6,623 nucleotides of DNA from Pseudomonadota bacterium (GCA_009782165.1 WQUH01000077.1:1-6623); one strand, 5' to 3'; counted from the stretch's first letter, positions 1 to 6,361 are shown. Numbers and translations: made by a program. The notes: generated by a model from the letters alone, not told the origin.

Positions 1-55
1 GGGCGGCAGTTCCCCATCGGGAGCGGCTGAGCCGCGCAGCCAAGGCGGCGGAGAA

Positions 56-99
56 GCGGCGCGTACTGTCCGAGTGCGCAGCACGAGTTTACGCGCCGC
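56..99. repeat. Inverted repeat, 10-bp perfect arms
   Basis: GCGGCGCGTA at 56-65 is the exact reverse complement of TACGCGCCGC at 90-99, with a 24-nt loop. This is the strongest hairpin of the left-hand repeat chain. Confidence 0.7.
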
Positions 100-112
100 C
101 TGCCGCACGGTA

Positions 113-141
113 AGCGGCGAAGGGACGGCGAAGCCGCCGCT
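113..141. repeat. Inverted repeat, 7-bp perfect arms
   Basis: AGCGGCG at 113-119 pairs with CGCCGCT at 135-141 around a 15-nt loop. It is the second hairpin of the left-hand chain. Confidence 0.55.
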
Positions 142-169
142 CACGCGGGTGCCCGCCTCGACGGTGCCT

Positions 170-191
170 TTCTTTTGGGCAAGCAAAAGAA
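170..191. repeat. Inverted repeat, 8-bp arms, 6-nt loop
   Basis: TTCTTTTG at 170-177 is the exact reverse complement of CAAAAGAA at 184-191, separated by GGCAAG. The short loop makes it a good hairpin. It is AT-rich in an otherwise GC-rich region and is followed at 200-213 by a second small hairpin, CGCCC/GGGCG with loop GGCA. Confidence 0.7.
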
Positions 192-256
192 CGATCACAC
201 GCCCGGCAGGGCGGAAAAAACATCAGTGCAATCGGTGTCGCATTGGCAATGAATGG

Positions 257-291
257 ATTCTGCGACTCCGCCTGACGGCTCCGCGCAGAAT
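257..291. repeat. Inverted repeat, 8-bp arms (REP-like)
   Basis: ATTCTGCG at 257-264 pairs with CGCAGAAT at 284-291 around a 19-nt GC-rich loop. It lies about 70 bp beyond the stop codon of the leftward operon, so it could slow or protect that transcript's 3' end, but no U-tract marks it as a classical terminator. Confidence 0.6.
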
Positions 292-361
292 GACTTTTCC
301 TGTATGTGACGTTTGAATGTCTATAAAAATATGCGATTGAATTGGAAACGGAAAAACACCA

Positions 362-1630
362 TCACGAAACCCCTCTGATCCGGTCGATCATGCCGGTGGT
401 CGAGCAATCGCGCGTAAACGGGATCCGTACCACCTGGCCGCCGGCGGCTTTGACCTGCGCCGCGCCGACGATGTGCTTCTCGTGGTAGTCCGCGCCCTTG
501 ACCAGGACATCGGGCATGAGGGCCGTGATCAGCCGCAGCGGGGTGGGTTCGGCAAACAGCACCACGAAATCGACGCAGCCCAAAGCCGCCAGCACCCGCG
601 CCCGGTCCATCTCGCTGTTCACCGGCCGCCCCGGCCCCTTCAGGCCGCGCACCGAATCGTCGGTGTTCAGCCCCACCACCAGGCAATCGGCGGTGCGGCG
701 CGCCGCTTCCAGATAGCTGACATGGCCGGCATGGAGAATGTCGAAACAGCCGTTGGTAAAGGCGATGCGGCTGCCCTGGCGTTTGATGAGGGTCAGGGCG
801 TCGCGCAACTCCTCGAACGAACGGATTTTATTCTGGTCGGCGGCGCGCCACGCCCGGTCGCCGGCCGGGTAGAAGCGCCGCCGCTGTTCGTCGACCAGAC
901 GGCTGTCGAGCGGGCAGCCAATCACCGTCGCTTCGACGCCGGCCGCTTGCAGCACGGCGCCGTCGGGCGCCACGATCATCGAGTGGCCCGCCATCTCCAT
1001 CTCGCCGGTCCGGCCGCAGCCGTTGGCCGCCGCCACGAAGACCTGATTCTCGATGGCCCGCGCCCGCACCAGGGTCTGCCAATGGTCGAGCCGGCTCAGC
1101 GGCCATTCGGCCGACACCGCCAGCAGGCGGCTGCCGGCGAAGATCTGCCGACGGGCGACTTCGGGAAAGCGGAGGTCGTAGCAGACCAGTCCGGCCAGCG
1201 GACCGTGCGGAGTGTGGATCAAAGGGACGGCGTCGCCGCCCCGATAGTAGCGGTCTTCCTGCCAAAAGGTGAACAGGTGCTGTTTGTCCACCCGGCCGAT
1301 CACCCCCTGCGGCCCGACCACGGTCTGGGTATTGGTCGGCAGGCTGCCGTCGGCGGGCGGGTCGGTCAGGGTGCCGGCCAGATAGACGCCGTGCCGGGCG
1401 GCGATCTGCTGCATGGCGGCCAGGATTTCCGGCGACCGTTGTCCCAGCTCCGTGGTCCGTTCATAGTCGAAGCCGGTGGCCCACATTTCGGGCAGCACCA
1501 TCAGGGTGCCGGGAGCGGGGCCGAACCGGTCGATCAACCGTTTTGCCTCGCCGAGATTGTGCTCCACCGCCCCGAGAGCGATGGCAAACTGCACGCAGGC
1601 GACAGCCGGAAAAAACGGCGGGGTGGTCAT
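362..1630 (-). CDS. rfaE2: Fusion: nitrilase/omega-amidase-like domain + heptose-1-phosphate adenylyltransferase (RfaE2-type)
   Basis: 422 residues in two domains. Residues 1 to about 255 form a carbon-nitrogen hydrolase with the Glu-Lys-Cys triad visible as E48 (LPEMWATGF), K116 (VDKQHLF) and C150 (LVCYDLRFPE). These motifs, with AVSAEWP and ARAIENQ, resemble E. coli YafV and omega-amidases, which hydrolyse small amides such as alpha-ketoglutaramate or deaminated glutathione. Residues about 270-422 form a complete HldE C-terminal-type nucleotidyltransferase with GCFDILHAGH (294-303, HxGH signature), GPGRPVN (332-338), VLVKGADY (375-382) and STT (410-412). That family makes ADP-heptose for LPS core from heptose 1-phosphate and ATP, in the cytoplasm. 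The ATG start overlaps the upstream stop as ATGA and has GGAGGAG (1639-1645) 8 nt upstream. The symbol applies to the C-terminal half only. The frame is open throughout, so the fusion is not a frameshift artefact of this sequence. The kinase partner (RfaE1) is not in the window. Confidence 0.92.
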   Translation of the reverse strand: MTTPPFFPAVACVQFAIALGAVEHNLGEAKRLIDRFGPAPGTLMVLPEMWATGFDYERTTELGQRSPEILAAMQQIAARHGVYLAGTLTDPPADGSLPTNTQTVVGPQGVIGRVDKQHLFTFWQEDRYYRGGDAVPLIHTPHGPLAGLVCYDLRFPEVARRQIFAGSRLLAVSAEWPLSRLDHWQTLVRARAIENQVFVAAANGCGRTGEMEMAGHSMIVAPDGAVLQAAGVEATVIGCPLDSRLVDEQRRRFYPAGDRAWRAADQNKIRSFEELRDALTLIKRQGSRIAFTNGCFDILHAGHVSYLEAARRTADCLVVGLNTDDSVRGLKGPGRPVNSEMDRARVLAALGCVDFVVLFAEPTPLRLITALMPDVLVKGADYHEKHIVGAAQVKAAGGQVVRIPFTRDCSTTGMIDRIRGVS

Positions 1631-2328
1631 CTGTTCATCTCCTCCAGGGCGGATTGCGCCAGACTGCCGACGGTCGTCATCTGAAACAGACCGTCACGGT
1701 ACAGGGTCAGGGAAGCCGGATCGTCGGTCATGGTCCGCAAGGCCGGTTCGGCTGCGGCCAGCCGGAGATTGCCCGCCGCCAGGGCGGCCAGCCCGCGGAC
1801 GGCGGCATCCTCGGCGCGCAGGTAGGGCGGGATGTCGTTCCCGGCCCCCTTATCGAGCAACAGGCCGGGGCGGCAGCCGCTCAGCCGGGCCACGCCCCAG
1901 AGCAGGCCCCGCTGCAACGCGGGATGCTCGATGTAGTTGCCGTCCTGCCAGATCTCCGGGCCATCCTCGCGCATATAGGAAATCAGCATGTGGACATACT
2001 CTTCGGCCAGGCCGGCATGGCGGCACATCGCCTCGGCCATGGATTCGGGAGCGCCCCAGCCGATGCCGCCGGACTCGTCGTTGAGGCTCCAGAGAAAACG
2101 GCGCATCACGACCCGCGCCGCCTCCAGGTCCGTCTCGGCCAGCCTGGCCACGGCATCGCCCATGCAACTGACCGCATGCCACCGCAGGTCATCCCGGCAG
2201 ATGGCCGAAAACAGGGCATGGATCGCGTCCCTGGCCGGATAGCGGCGTATCAAAGCCAGCGTGGCCGCAAGATCCCGGCTCTGCCGCAGCAGCGCCAGCA
2301 CCTCGTTCTTGATTTTCCGGCCGCTCAA
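1627..2328 (-). CDS. DVU0298-like HEAT-type helical protein
   Basis: 233 residues, almost wholly helical and Ala/Leu/Arg-rich. It resembles the DVU0298 family of HEAT/armadillo-like proteins known from Desulfovibrio and Geobacter relatives, judged by memory of family motifs. Recognisable patches are RWHAVSCMG (49-57), FLWSLNDESGGIGWG (78-92), PESMAEAM (94-101) and LQRGLLWGVARL (138-149). No catalytic motif, signal peptide or membrane segment is seen; HEAT-type folds usually bind proteins. The assigned start is TTG at 2326-2328, 11 nt after the ferritin stop, with no good Shine-Dalgarno, so expression may depend on coupling to ferritin translation. A slightly different start is possible. Its stop overlaps the next gene's ATG. 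Biochemical role unknown. Confidence 0.85.
   Translation of the reverse strand: MSGRKIKNEVLALLRQSRDLAATLALIRRYPARDAIHALFSAICRDDLRWHAVSCMGDAVARLAETDLEAARVVMRRFLWSLNDESGGIGWGAPESMAEAMCRHAGLAEEYVHMLISYMREDGPEIWQDGNYIEHPALQRGLLWGVARLSGCRPGLLLDKGAGNDIPPYLRAEDAAVRGLAALAAGNLRLAAAEPALRTMTDDPASLTLYRDGLFQMTTVGSLAQSALEEMNR
1639..1645 (-). promoter_or_regulatory. Shine-Dalgarno for the nitrilase/RfaE2 fusion
   Basis: Read on the minus strand, GGAGGAG lies 8 nt before the ATG at 1630. It sits inside the 3' end of the preceding gene. With the ATGA overlap this fixes the start and indicates translational coupling. Confidence 0.85.
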
Positions 2329-2339
2329 GCCGAACCGGC

Positions 2340-2855
2340 CTATTTGGCCGCGGGCGGAGGCATGGTAAAGACCCGTTTGCCCAGTTCGGCATCCATCATG
2401 AACAGGCCCGAGGTGTCATTCTTGATCAGTTTGAGTTTTTCGACGATCTCGGCGGCGCTGGCCTCCTCTTCCACCTGCTCGGACACAAACCATTGGAGGA
2501 AGTTGTTGGTGGCGTGGTCTTTTTCGTTGATCGCCAAATCGACCAGGTCGTTGATCAAACCGGTGACATGCCCTTCATGCTTGAGGACCGCCTCGAAAAC
2601 GGCCAGCGGCGATGTCCAGGCGGTTTCCGGCTTGGCGATGGCATCCAGGGTCACCTTGCCGCCGCGCTCGTTGACGAAATCGTAAAATCTCATGGCGTGC
2701 ATCAGTTCTTCCTGCACCTGAACCCGCATCCAGGCGGCACATCCCTTGAGGCTGATTGATTGAAAATACGCCTCCATGGCCAGATAGAAATAAGAGGAAT
2801 ACATTTCCGCGTTGATATGGTCGTTGAGCGCCTTGAGGATTTTTTTCTTCAGCAT
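2340..2855 (-). CDS. ftnA: Bacterial non-haem ferritin
   Basis: 171 residues, close to the length of E. coli FtnA. It oxidises Fe(II) and stores ferric mineral inside a cytoplasmic 24-subunit shell. All ferroxidase ligands of the FtnA type are in place: E17, E50 and H53 (QEELMH at 48-53), E94, Q127 and E130, plus E129 of the third iron site. Four-helix-bundle sequence runs through residue 145 or so, with the fifth helix after it. The frame stays open to an ATG at 2912, but the ATG at 2855 is chosen because AGGAGG (2861-2866) lies 5 nt upstream and the family starts with this MLKKKILKALNDHI sequence. It is the first gene of a probable three-gene leftward operon. No haem-binding methionine of bacterioferritin type is evident. 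Confidence 0.97.
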   Translation of the reverse strand: MLKKKILKALNDHINAEMYSSYFYLAMEAYFQSISLKGCAAWMRVQVQEELMHAMRFYDFVNERGGKVTLDAIAKPETAWTSPLAVFEAVLKHEGHVTGLINDLVDLAINEKDHATNNFLQWFVSEQVEEEASAAEIVEKLKLIKNDTSGLFMMDAELGKRVFTMPPPAAK

Positions 2856-2860
2856 GGTGG

Positions 2861-2866
2861 CCTCCT
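2861..2866 (-). promoter_or_regulatory. Shine-Dalgarno deciding the ferritin start
   Basis: AGGAGG on the minus strand, 5 nt before the ATG at 2855. It selects this start over the in-frame ATG at 2912, which would sit almost at the predicted transcription start. Confidence 0.9.
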
Positions 2867-2920
2867 GTGACAGCCGGTTGGATGAATGACGAGCGATGTT
2901 CTCAATGAACACAGCTTGTC

Positions 2921-2949
2921 AGTATAAACAGACCCATGAGGTATTCCAT
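2921..2949 (-). promoter_or_regulatory. Candidate sigma-70 promoter for the ferritin operon
   Basis: On the minus strand, TATACT (plus 2921-2926) matches the -10 consensus at 5 of 6 positions. ATGGAA (plus 2944-2949) lies 17 bp upstream and matches TTGACA at only 3 of 6. Predicted transcription would begin near 2914, giving a leader of roughly 60 nt before the ferritin ATG. A small symmetric sequence, GTATTCCATAC (2941-2951), overlaps the -35 and could be an operator, but this is weak. Confidence 0.45.
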
Positions 2950-3021
2950 ACTTTTTTGGAAAAATATTGTTTTTTATCGACAAACCTGTTTCGTTATGGC
3001 CCTTGAACCAACGTCCAACAT

Positions 3022-3026
3022 GGAGG
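3022..3026 (+). promoter_or_regulatory. Shine-Dalgarno deciding the ydfG start
   Basis: GGAGG 5 nt before the ATG at 3032. The frame is open back to an ATG at 2936, but that upstream part encodes no SDR sequence and has no ribosome site of this quality. Confidence 0.85.
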
Positions 3027-3031
3027 TCAGC

Positions 3032-3787
3032 ATGCAGGAAACCGTTTGTATCACCGGAGCGACCTCCGGTTTCGGCTGGGCCTGCGCCGAACGATTCGCC
3101 GCCGACGGCCGACGTCTCATCGTCATTGGCCGGCGGGCGGAGCGGCTTGCGGAGTTGCGCGCCCAGCTCGGCGCGGTCCCGATCCACGCGGTGGAGCTCG
3201 ACGTCCGCGATCTGAGCGCGGTGGAAGCCATGGTCCGCGACCTGCCGGAGGGGTTTCGCGACATCGACGTTCTGGTCAACAACGCCGGTCTGGCGCTCGG
3301 CCTGGAAGGCGCCCACGAGGCCAGCCTCGCGGACTGGGAGAATATGATCGACACCAACATCAAGGGGCTGTGCTACCTCACCCGTTGTCTGCTGCCGGGC
3401 ATGGTGGCCCGCAACCGGGGGCACATCATCAACATGGGTTCGGTCGCCGGCACCTATCCCTATCCGGGCGGCAACGTCTACGGCGCCACCAAGGCCTTTG
3501 TCAACCACTTCTCCCGCAACCTGCTGACCGACCTGGTCCACACCCGGATCCGGGTGACCAACATCGAGCCGGGGCTTGCGGAGAGCGAGTTTTCCCTGGT
3601 GCGCTTCCACGGCGACCAGCGCCGGGCCGACGCGGTCTATCAGGGCACCGAGCCGTTGCGGCCGGTGGATATCGCCGAGATTGTCCACTGGGTGACCACG
3701 GTGCCGCCGCATGTCAATATCTGCGCCGTCGAAGTCATGCCGGTCTGCCAGAGCTGCGGTCCCCTGGCCGTTCACCGGGAACCCTGA
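3032..3787 (+). CDS. ydfG: NADP-dependent short-chain dehydrogenase, YdfG type
   Basis: 251 residues, near the 248 of E. coli YdfG and clearly similar along its length. The Rossmann nucleotide motif is TGATSGFG (8-15). The GRR at 33-35 fits NADP(H) preference. NNAG is at 83-86, and the catalytic set is N109, S137, Y150 and K154. [19 protein letters not shown] and the PHVNI...MPV segment near 227-237 are close to YdfG. The E. coli enzyme oxidises L-allo-threonine, serine and 3-hydroxy acids and reduces malonic semialdehyde. The substrate here is inferred from family only. fabB starts 14 nt downstream, so the two are likely co-transcribed; a 3-ketoacyl reductase role is an alternative. The reductase is soluble, with no signal peptide. 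Confidence 0.94.
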   Translation: MQETVCITGATSGFGWACAERFAADGRRLIVIGRRAERLAELRAQLGAVPIHAVELDVRDLSAVEAMVRDLPEGFRDIDVLVNNAGLALGLEGAHEASLADWENMIDTNIKGLCYLTRCLLPGMVARNRGHIINMGSVAGTYPYPGGNVYGATKAFVNHFSRNLLTDLVHTRIRVTNIEPGLAESEFSLVRFHGDQRRADAVYQGTEPLRPVDIAEIVHWVTTVPPHVNICAVEVMPVCQSCGPLAVHREP

Positions 3788-3793
3788 GGGAGG
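3787..3793 (+). promoter_or_regulatory. Shine-Dalgarno for fabB
   Basis: AGGGAGG, overlapping the last base of the ydfG stop codon and 8 nt before the ATG at 3802. It fixes the fabB start even though the same frame stays open far back across ydfG. Confidence 0.85.
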
Positions 3794-3801
3794 ACATCCG
3801 C

Positions 3802-5010
3802 ATGCGACGAGCGGTGATTACCGGCATGGGCATTGTCTCGCCCCTGGGAGATTCCATCGGCGAGGTGCTGGCCTCTTTGCGGGAGAGCCGTTCCGGCATC
3901 CGCCCCCACCCGCCGTACCGCGAGATCGGGCTTCGCTCCCAGATCGGCGCCTTCACTCAGGTCGACCTGAAGGAACAGATCGACAAGAAAAACCTGCGCT
4001 TCATGGGCAATGCCGCCGCCTATGCCTCCATCGCCCTGCAGCAGGCGATTGTCGATGCCGGGCTGACCGAGGACGAGGTCTCCCATCCCCGCACCGGCCT
4101 GATCATCGGTTCCGGCGGCACCTCGGCCACAAATGTGGTGGCCACCGCCGACACCATGCGGGAGAAGGGGCTGAAGCGGCTCTCGCCCTTCATGGTGCCG
4201 CGGACCATGAGCAGCACGGTTTCCGCCTGTCTGACCAGCGCCCATCGGATCAAGGGGTTGTGCTATTCGATCTCCTCGGCCTGCGCCACCGGCTCGCACT
4301 GCATCGGCGCGGCCATGGAGCAGATCCAGTTGGGCAAACAGGATGTGATCTTTGCCGGCGGCGCCGACGAGGAACACTGGACCCAGACCGCCATGTTCGA
4401 TGCCATGGGCGCCCTGTCCACCCGGTTCAACGATGCGCCCCAACGGGCGTCCCGGCCCTACGACCGCGACCGCGACGGCTTTGTCGTCGCCAATGGGGCC
4501 GGGCTGGTGGTGGTGGAGGAATACGAGCGGGCGAAGAAACGGGGAGCGAACATCTACGCCGAGGTGGTGGGCTACGGCGCCACCGCCGACGGCGCGGACA
4601 TGGTGCAGCCGTCGGGCGAGGGCGCGGCGCGGTGCATCCGCCTGGCCCTGGCGACTGTCGCCGGCCCCGTTGACTACATCAACGCCCACGGCACCTCCAC
4701 CCCCATCGGCGACCTGGTGGAACTGCGGGCCATCCGCGAGGTCTTCGGCCCGGACAACCCGCCGATCAGCTCGACCAAGTCTCTCTCCGGCCACAGCCTG
4801 GGCGCGGCCGGGGTACACGAGGCCATCTACAGCCTGCTGATGCTGCGCCATGGTTTTATCTGCGGTTCAGCCAACATCGAGGCGATGGACCCGGAAGCGG
4901 AGGGCCGCCAGATCGTGACCGCCAACCGCGACGCCCACCTTGCTACGGTGATGAGCAACAGCTACGGCTTCGGCGGCACCAACGCCTGTCTGATTTTCAC
5001 CAGGGTGTAA
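3802..5010 (+). CDS. fabB: Beta-ketoacyl-ACP synthase I (FabB)
   Basis: 402 residues, matching the length of E. coli FabB (406) and similar from end to end. It condenses malonyl-ACP with acyl-ACP in type II fatty-acid synthesis in the cytoplasm. FabB-type enzymes are known for elongating the unsaturated branch made by FabA. The Cys-His-His triad is intact: C161 in [12 protein letters not shown] (158-169), H296 in NAHGTSTP, and H331 in the [10 protein letters not shown] region, with the conserved K326. The C-terminal [10 protein letters not shown] (385-394) is the usual thiolase-fold glycine loop. FabB rather than FabF is inferred from IQLGKQD (175-181), [14 protein letters not shown] (340-353) and the overall match. 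fabA is not in the window, which is unusual since fabA and fabB are often neighbours. It is the second gene of the ydfG-fabB pair. Confidence 0.96.
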   Translation: MRRAVITGMGIVSPLGDSIGEVLASLRESRSGIRPHPPYREIGLRSQIGAFTQVDLKEQIDKKNLRFMGNAAAYASIALQQAIVDAGLTEDEVSHPRTGLIIGSGGTSATNVVATADTMREKGLKRLSPFMVPRTMSSTVSACLTSAHRIKGLCYSISSACATGSHCIGAAMEQIQLGKQDVIFAGGADEEHWTQTAMFDAMGALSTRFNDAPQRASRPYDRDRDGFVVANGAGLVVVEEYERAKKRGANIYAEVVGYGATADGADMVQPSGEGAARCIRLALATVAGPVDYINAHGTSTPIGDLVELRAIREVFGPDNPPISSTKSLSGHSLGAAGVHEAIYSLLMLRHGFICGSANIEAMDPEAEGRQIVTANRDAHLATVMSNSYGFGGTNACLIFTRV

Positions 5011-5107
5011 ACGGCGGGAACAGACTGTAACGAGACAAAAGTTTTCGCTGACAGTATGAAAGGGCGGGGGCGCAGTTGTTGCCGGGGCGGATGCGGGCCG
5101 CGATGAC

Positions 5108-5893
5108 TTACGCCGGCAGGTTGGCGAGAAAATCCGGCAGTCGTTCGAAGTGCCGGCCGACATCGAAGGGGCGGTGGGCGTCTGAGCCGGCGCGGAGGGG
5201 GATGCCGCGGCGCAGTGCCGACGCCACGATCCAGCTTGCCGGAAACGGGACGCCCCGGTGGTCGAAGCCGGAGGAGTTGATTTCGAGCGCCATATTTTTG
5301 GCCCGCAGACCGTCCAGCAGTTCCTCGATCTGCCGCATGTGGCCGTCGTTGAACCGGATGCCGGGGAGGTGGCGCAAGGCCGCGTCGAGGTGACAGAGGA
5401 CATCGCCGTCCAGGGTTGCCACCGCTTCGATCAGGGAGTTGAAATAGGCGGTGATCACCGCATCGGCGCCAATGGCCGCAAAAAGATCCAGGCCGGGCTG
5501 CCGCCTGGTGAGCAGGTTGAGGTGGACGTCGCCGTGGCGGTGGAAATGGCACGACACGCCGACCCGCTCGAACGGGTAGCCAGCCAGCCGCTGCCGGATG
5601 GTTGCCGCGGCCTCGGGGTTGAACCCGGTCTCGGCGCCCAGCCGGATGTCGATCACCCCGTGGTAGCGCTGCTTCAGCCGTTCCCCTTCCCGGAAATACA
5701 GGGCAAAATCCTGGTCGCTCAGCCAACTGTTCGGCTGATAGCGGATGTCCGTCTCCAGGTGCTCCAGGAAGACGAGCCTGGTCAGGCCGCGCCGGATCGC
5801 CTGTTCGACATACTCTTCCATCTCGCCGACGGCATGGTTGCACAGCCGGGTATGGACATGGCCATCCTCGCGGATGTCGATCAGCGGCGTCAT
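5108..5893 (-). CDS. PHP-domain metal-dependent phosphoesterase (histidinol-phosphatase/HisK-like)
   Basis: 261 residues forming one PHP domain. Likely metal ligands can be followed in family order: H12 and H14 (DGHVHT), H20, E44-H45 (FLEHLE), E88 (GAETGF), H116 (SCHFH), H168 (CHLD), D237 and H240 (GSDAH). PHP proteins bind a two- or three-metal cluster and hydrolyse phosphate esters; HisK-type members make histidinol in histidine synthesis. No his genes are nearby, so the substrate is not settled and I give no symbol. The ATG at 5893 is the last that keeps the HVH motif, although the upstream sequence is pyrimidine-rich with no Shine-Dalgarno. It lies 40 nt after a small ORF with which it may be co-transcribed, and its stop faces that of fabB across 97 bp. 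No signal peptide is seen. Confidence 0.9.
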   Translation of the reverse strand: MTPLIDIREDGHVHTRLCNHAVGEMEEYVEQAIRRGLTRLVFLEHLETDIRYQPNSWLSDQDFALYFREGERLKQRYHGVIDIRLGAETGFNPEAAATIRQRLAGYPFERVGVSCHFHRHGDVHLNLLTRRQPGLDLFAAIGADAVITAYFNSLIEAVATLDGDVLCHLDAALRHLPGIRFNDGHMRQIEELLDGLRAKNMALEINSSGFDHRGVPFPASWIVASALRRGIPLRAGSDAHRPFDVGRHFERLPDFLANLPA

Positions 5894-5933
5894 GGGTGGG
5901 GATATACGGAAGAAAACGGAGGCGGGTTCGGGC

Positions 5934-6131
5934 TCAGGCGTTGCCCTTGGGGAAGAAGTGCAGCACCCCGTCGATGTCGGAGGTATCGCAGATGTCTCCA
6001 AATCCCATGTCAAAATCGATGAAACCGTCCAGATCGTTCATCTCGACGGAAAAAGTCGGACCATTGGGCAGATGGTAGACCAAGGTGTTGACCTTGCTGA
6101 GGTCGACCTGGTTGGTAAACAGTTTTTTCAT
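5934..6131 (-). CDS. Small acidic protein of unknown function
   Basis: 65 residues, not a family I recognise. It starts MKKLFTNQVDLSKV and then has an Asp-rich central part (nine Asp overall, net negative), with VYHLPNGPTFSVEM at 18-31, a DGFIDFDMGFGDICD stretch at 35-49 and LHFFPKG near the end. It has a single Cys (C48), no membrane segment and no signal peptide. Third codon positions are mostly G or C like the neighbouring genes, which favours real coding. A weak Shine-Dalgarno, AAGAG (plus 6138-6142), lies 6 nt before the ATG. It precedes the PHP gene by 40 nt on the same strand. The longer ORFs on the opposite strand here look like shadows. Confidence 0.62.
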   Translation of the reverse strand: MKKLFTNQVDLSKVNTLVYHLPNGPTFSVEMNDLDGFIDFDMGFGDICDTSDIDGVLHFFPKGNA

Positions 6132-6226
6132 ATACGGCTCTTGGCAACTGATAAAAAAATGCTCGTTGCTACTTAGCAGGGTTGCGGGGAAAAAGACATA
6201 AAATAACTACGCCGGACGCCCATTTT

Positions 6227-6321
6227 TTGCGCCATCGGAACAGCCCGCGCCCAAGGACCGGATGGCCGGAATCCCTTGCCCGCCGGCGTTTCCGCCTGCC
6301 CCTGGGGAGAAAAAGGCGCAA
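6227..6321. repeat. Nested inverted-repeat structure, possible structured RNA or intergenic repeat
   Basis: TTGCGCC at 6227-6233 pairs exactly with GGCGCAA at 6315-6321 and encloses two hairpins. The first joins CAAGG (6252-6256) to CCTTG (6274-6278) and CCGG (6258-6261) to CCGG (6266-6269), with loop ATGG. The second is GGCG/CGCC at 6285-6296, whose loop reads GAAA on the minus strand, a GNRA tetraloop. The element ends 12 bp before the -35 of the downstream promoter, so it is not in that gene's leader. On the minus strand it would lie about 100-190 nt upstream of the small acidic ORF. I do not recognise a known riboswitch consensus in it. Confidence 0.4.
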
Positions 6322-6333
6322 TCCCGATAAGGT

Positions 6334-6361
6334 TTGACACCGGAAAAGGGCATGGTACAAT
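6334..6361 (+). promoter_or_regulatory. Strong sigma-70 promoter for the YkgJ-family gene
   Basis: TTGACA (6334-6339) is a perfect -35 and TACAAT (6356-6361) is a 5-of-6 -10, separated by 16 bp. Transcription should start near 6368, giving a leader of about 60 nt to the ATG at 6430. It is the best promoter match I found in the window. Confidence 0.75.

Larger units (their letters stand above)
1..361. other. Intergenic region with a chain of inverted repeats
   Basis: This 361-base stretch, downstream of the leftward operon, has no ORF I can support as a gene. It holds at least five inverted repeats in a row: 56-65/90-99, 113-119/135-141, 170-177/184-191, 200-204/209-213 and 257-264/284-291. 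Such hairpin strings are typical of dispersed intergenic repeat elements in GC-rich proteobacterial genomes. The motifs around 170-191 (TTCTTTTG/CAAAAGAA) and 257-291 (ATTCTGCG/CGCAGAAT) resemble recurrent intergenic sequences I recall from such genomes, but that is memory, not a search. No T-tract follows any stem on the strand where it would make a clean intrinsic terminator. Confidence 0.6.

Noticed and set aside
74..316. 80-codon plus-strand ORF in the left intergenic region
   Set aside because: It reads straight through four hairpins, has no ribosome site and gives an Arg-rich sequence without a domain; it is better explained as repeat sequence.
473..1684. 403-codon open frame on the plus strand opposite the nitrilase/RfaE2 fusion
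   Set aside because: Its translation has no recognisable domain, while the minus strand has clear catalytic motifs; it is a GC-rich antisense shadow.
1543..2685. 380-codon plus-strand frame opposite the HEAT protein and ferritin
   Set aside because: It overlaps two well-supported genes antisense and shows no domain.
2849..4851. Long minus-strand open frames opposite ydfG and fabB
   Set aside because: No family similarity; Gly/His/Arg-rich translations typical of antisense frames in GC-rich genes.
3046..5010. 654-codon frame that would extend fabB upstream across ydfG
   Set aside because: The extra N-terminal part is an out-of-frame reading of ydfG; the fabB family start with a Shine-Dalgarno is at 3802.
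5011..5107. Possible bidirectional terminator between fabB and the PHP gene
   Set aside because: Only short pairings (for example ACTGT/ACAGT) are present and no stem is followed by a T-tract on either strand.
6140..6330. Riboswitch (cobalamin, c-di-GMP or glycine type) upstream of the small ORF
   Set aside because: Stem-loops are present but the conserved core sequences of those classes are not recognisable.
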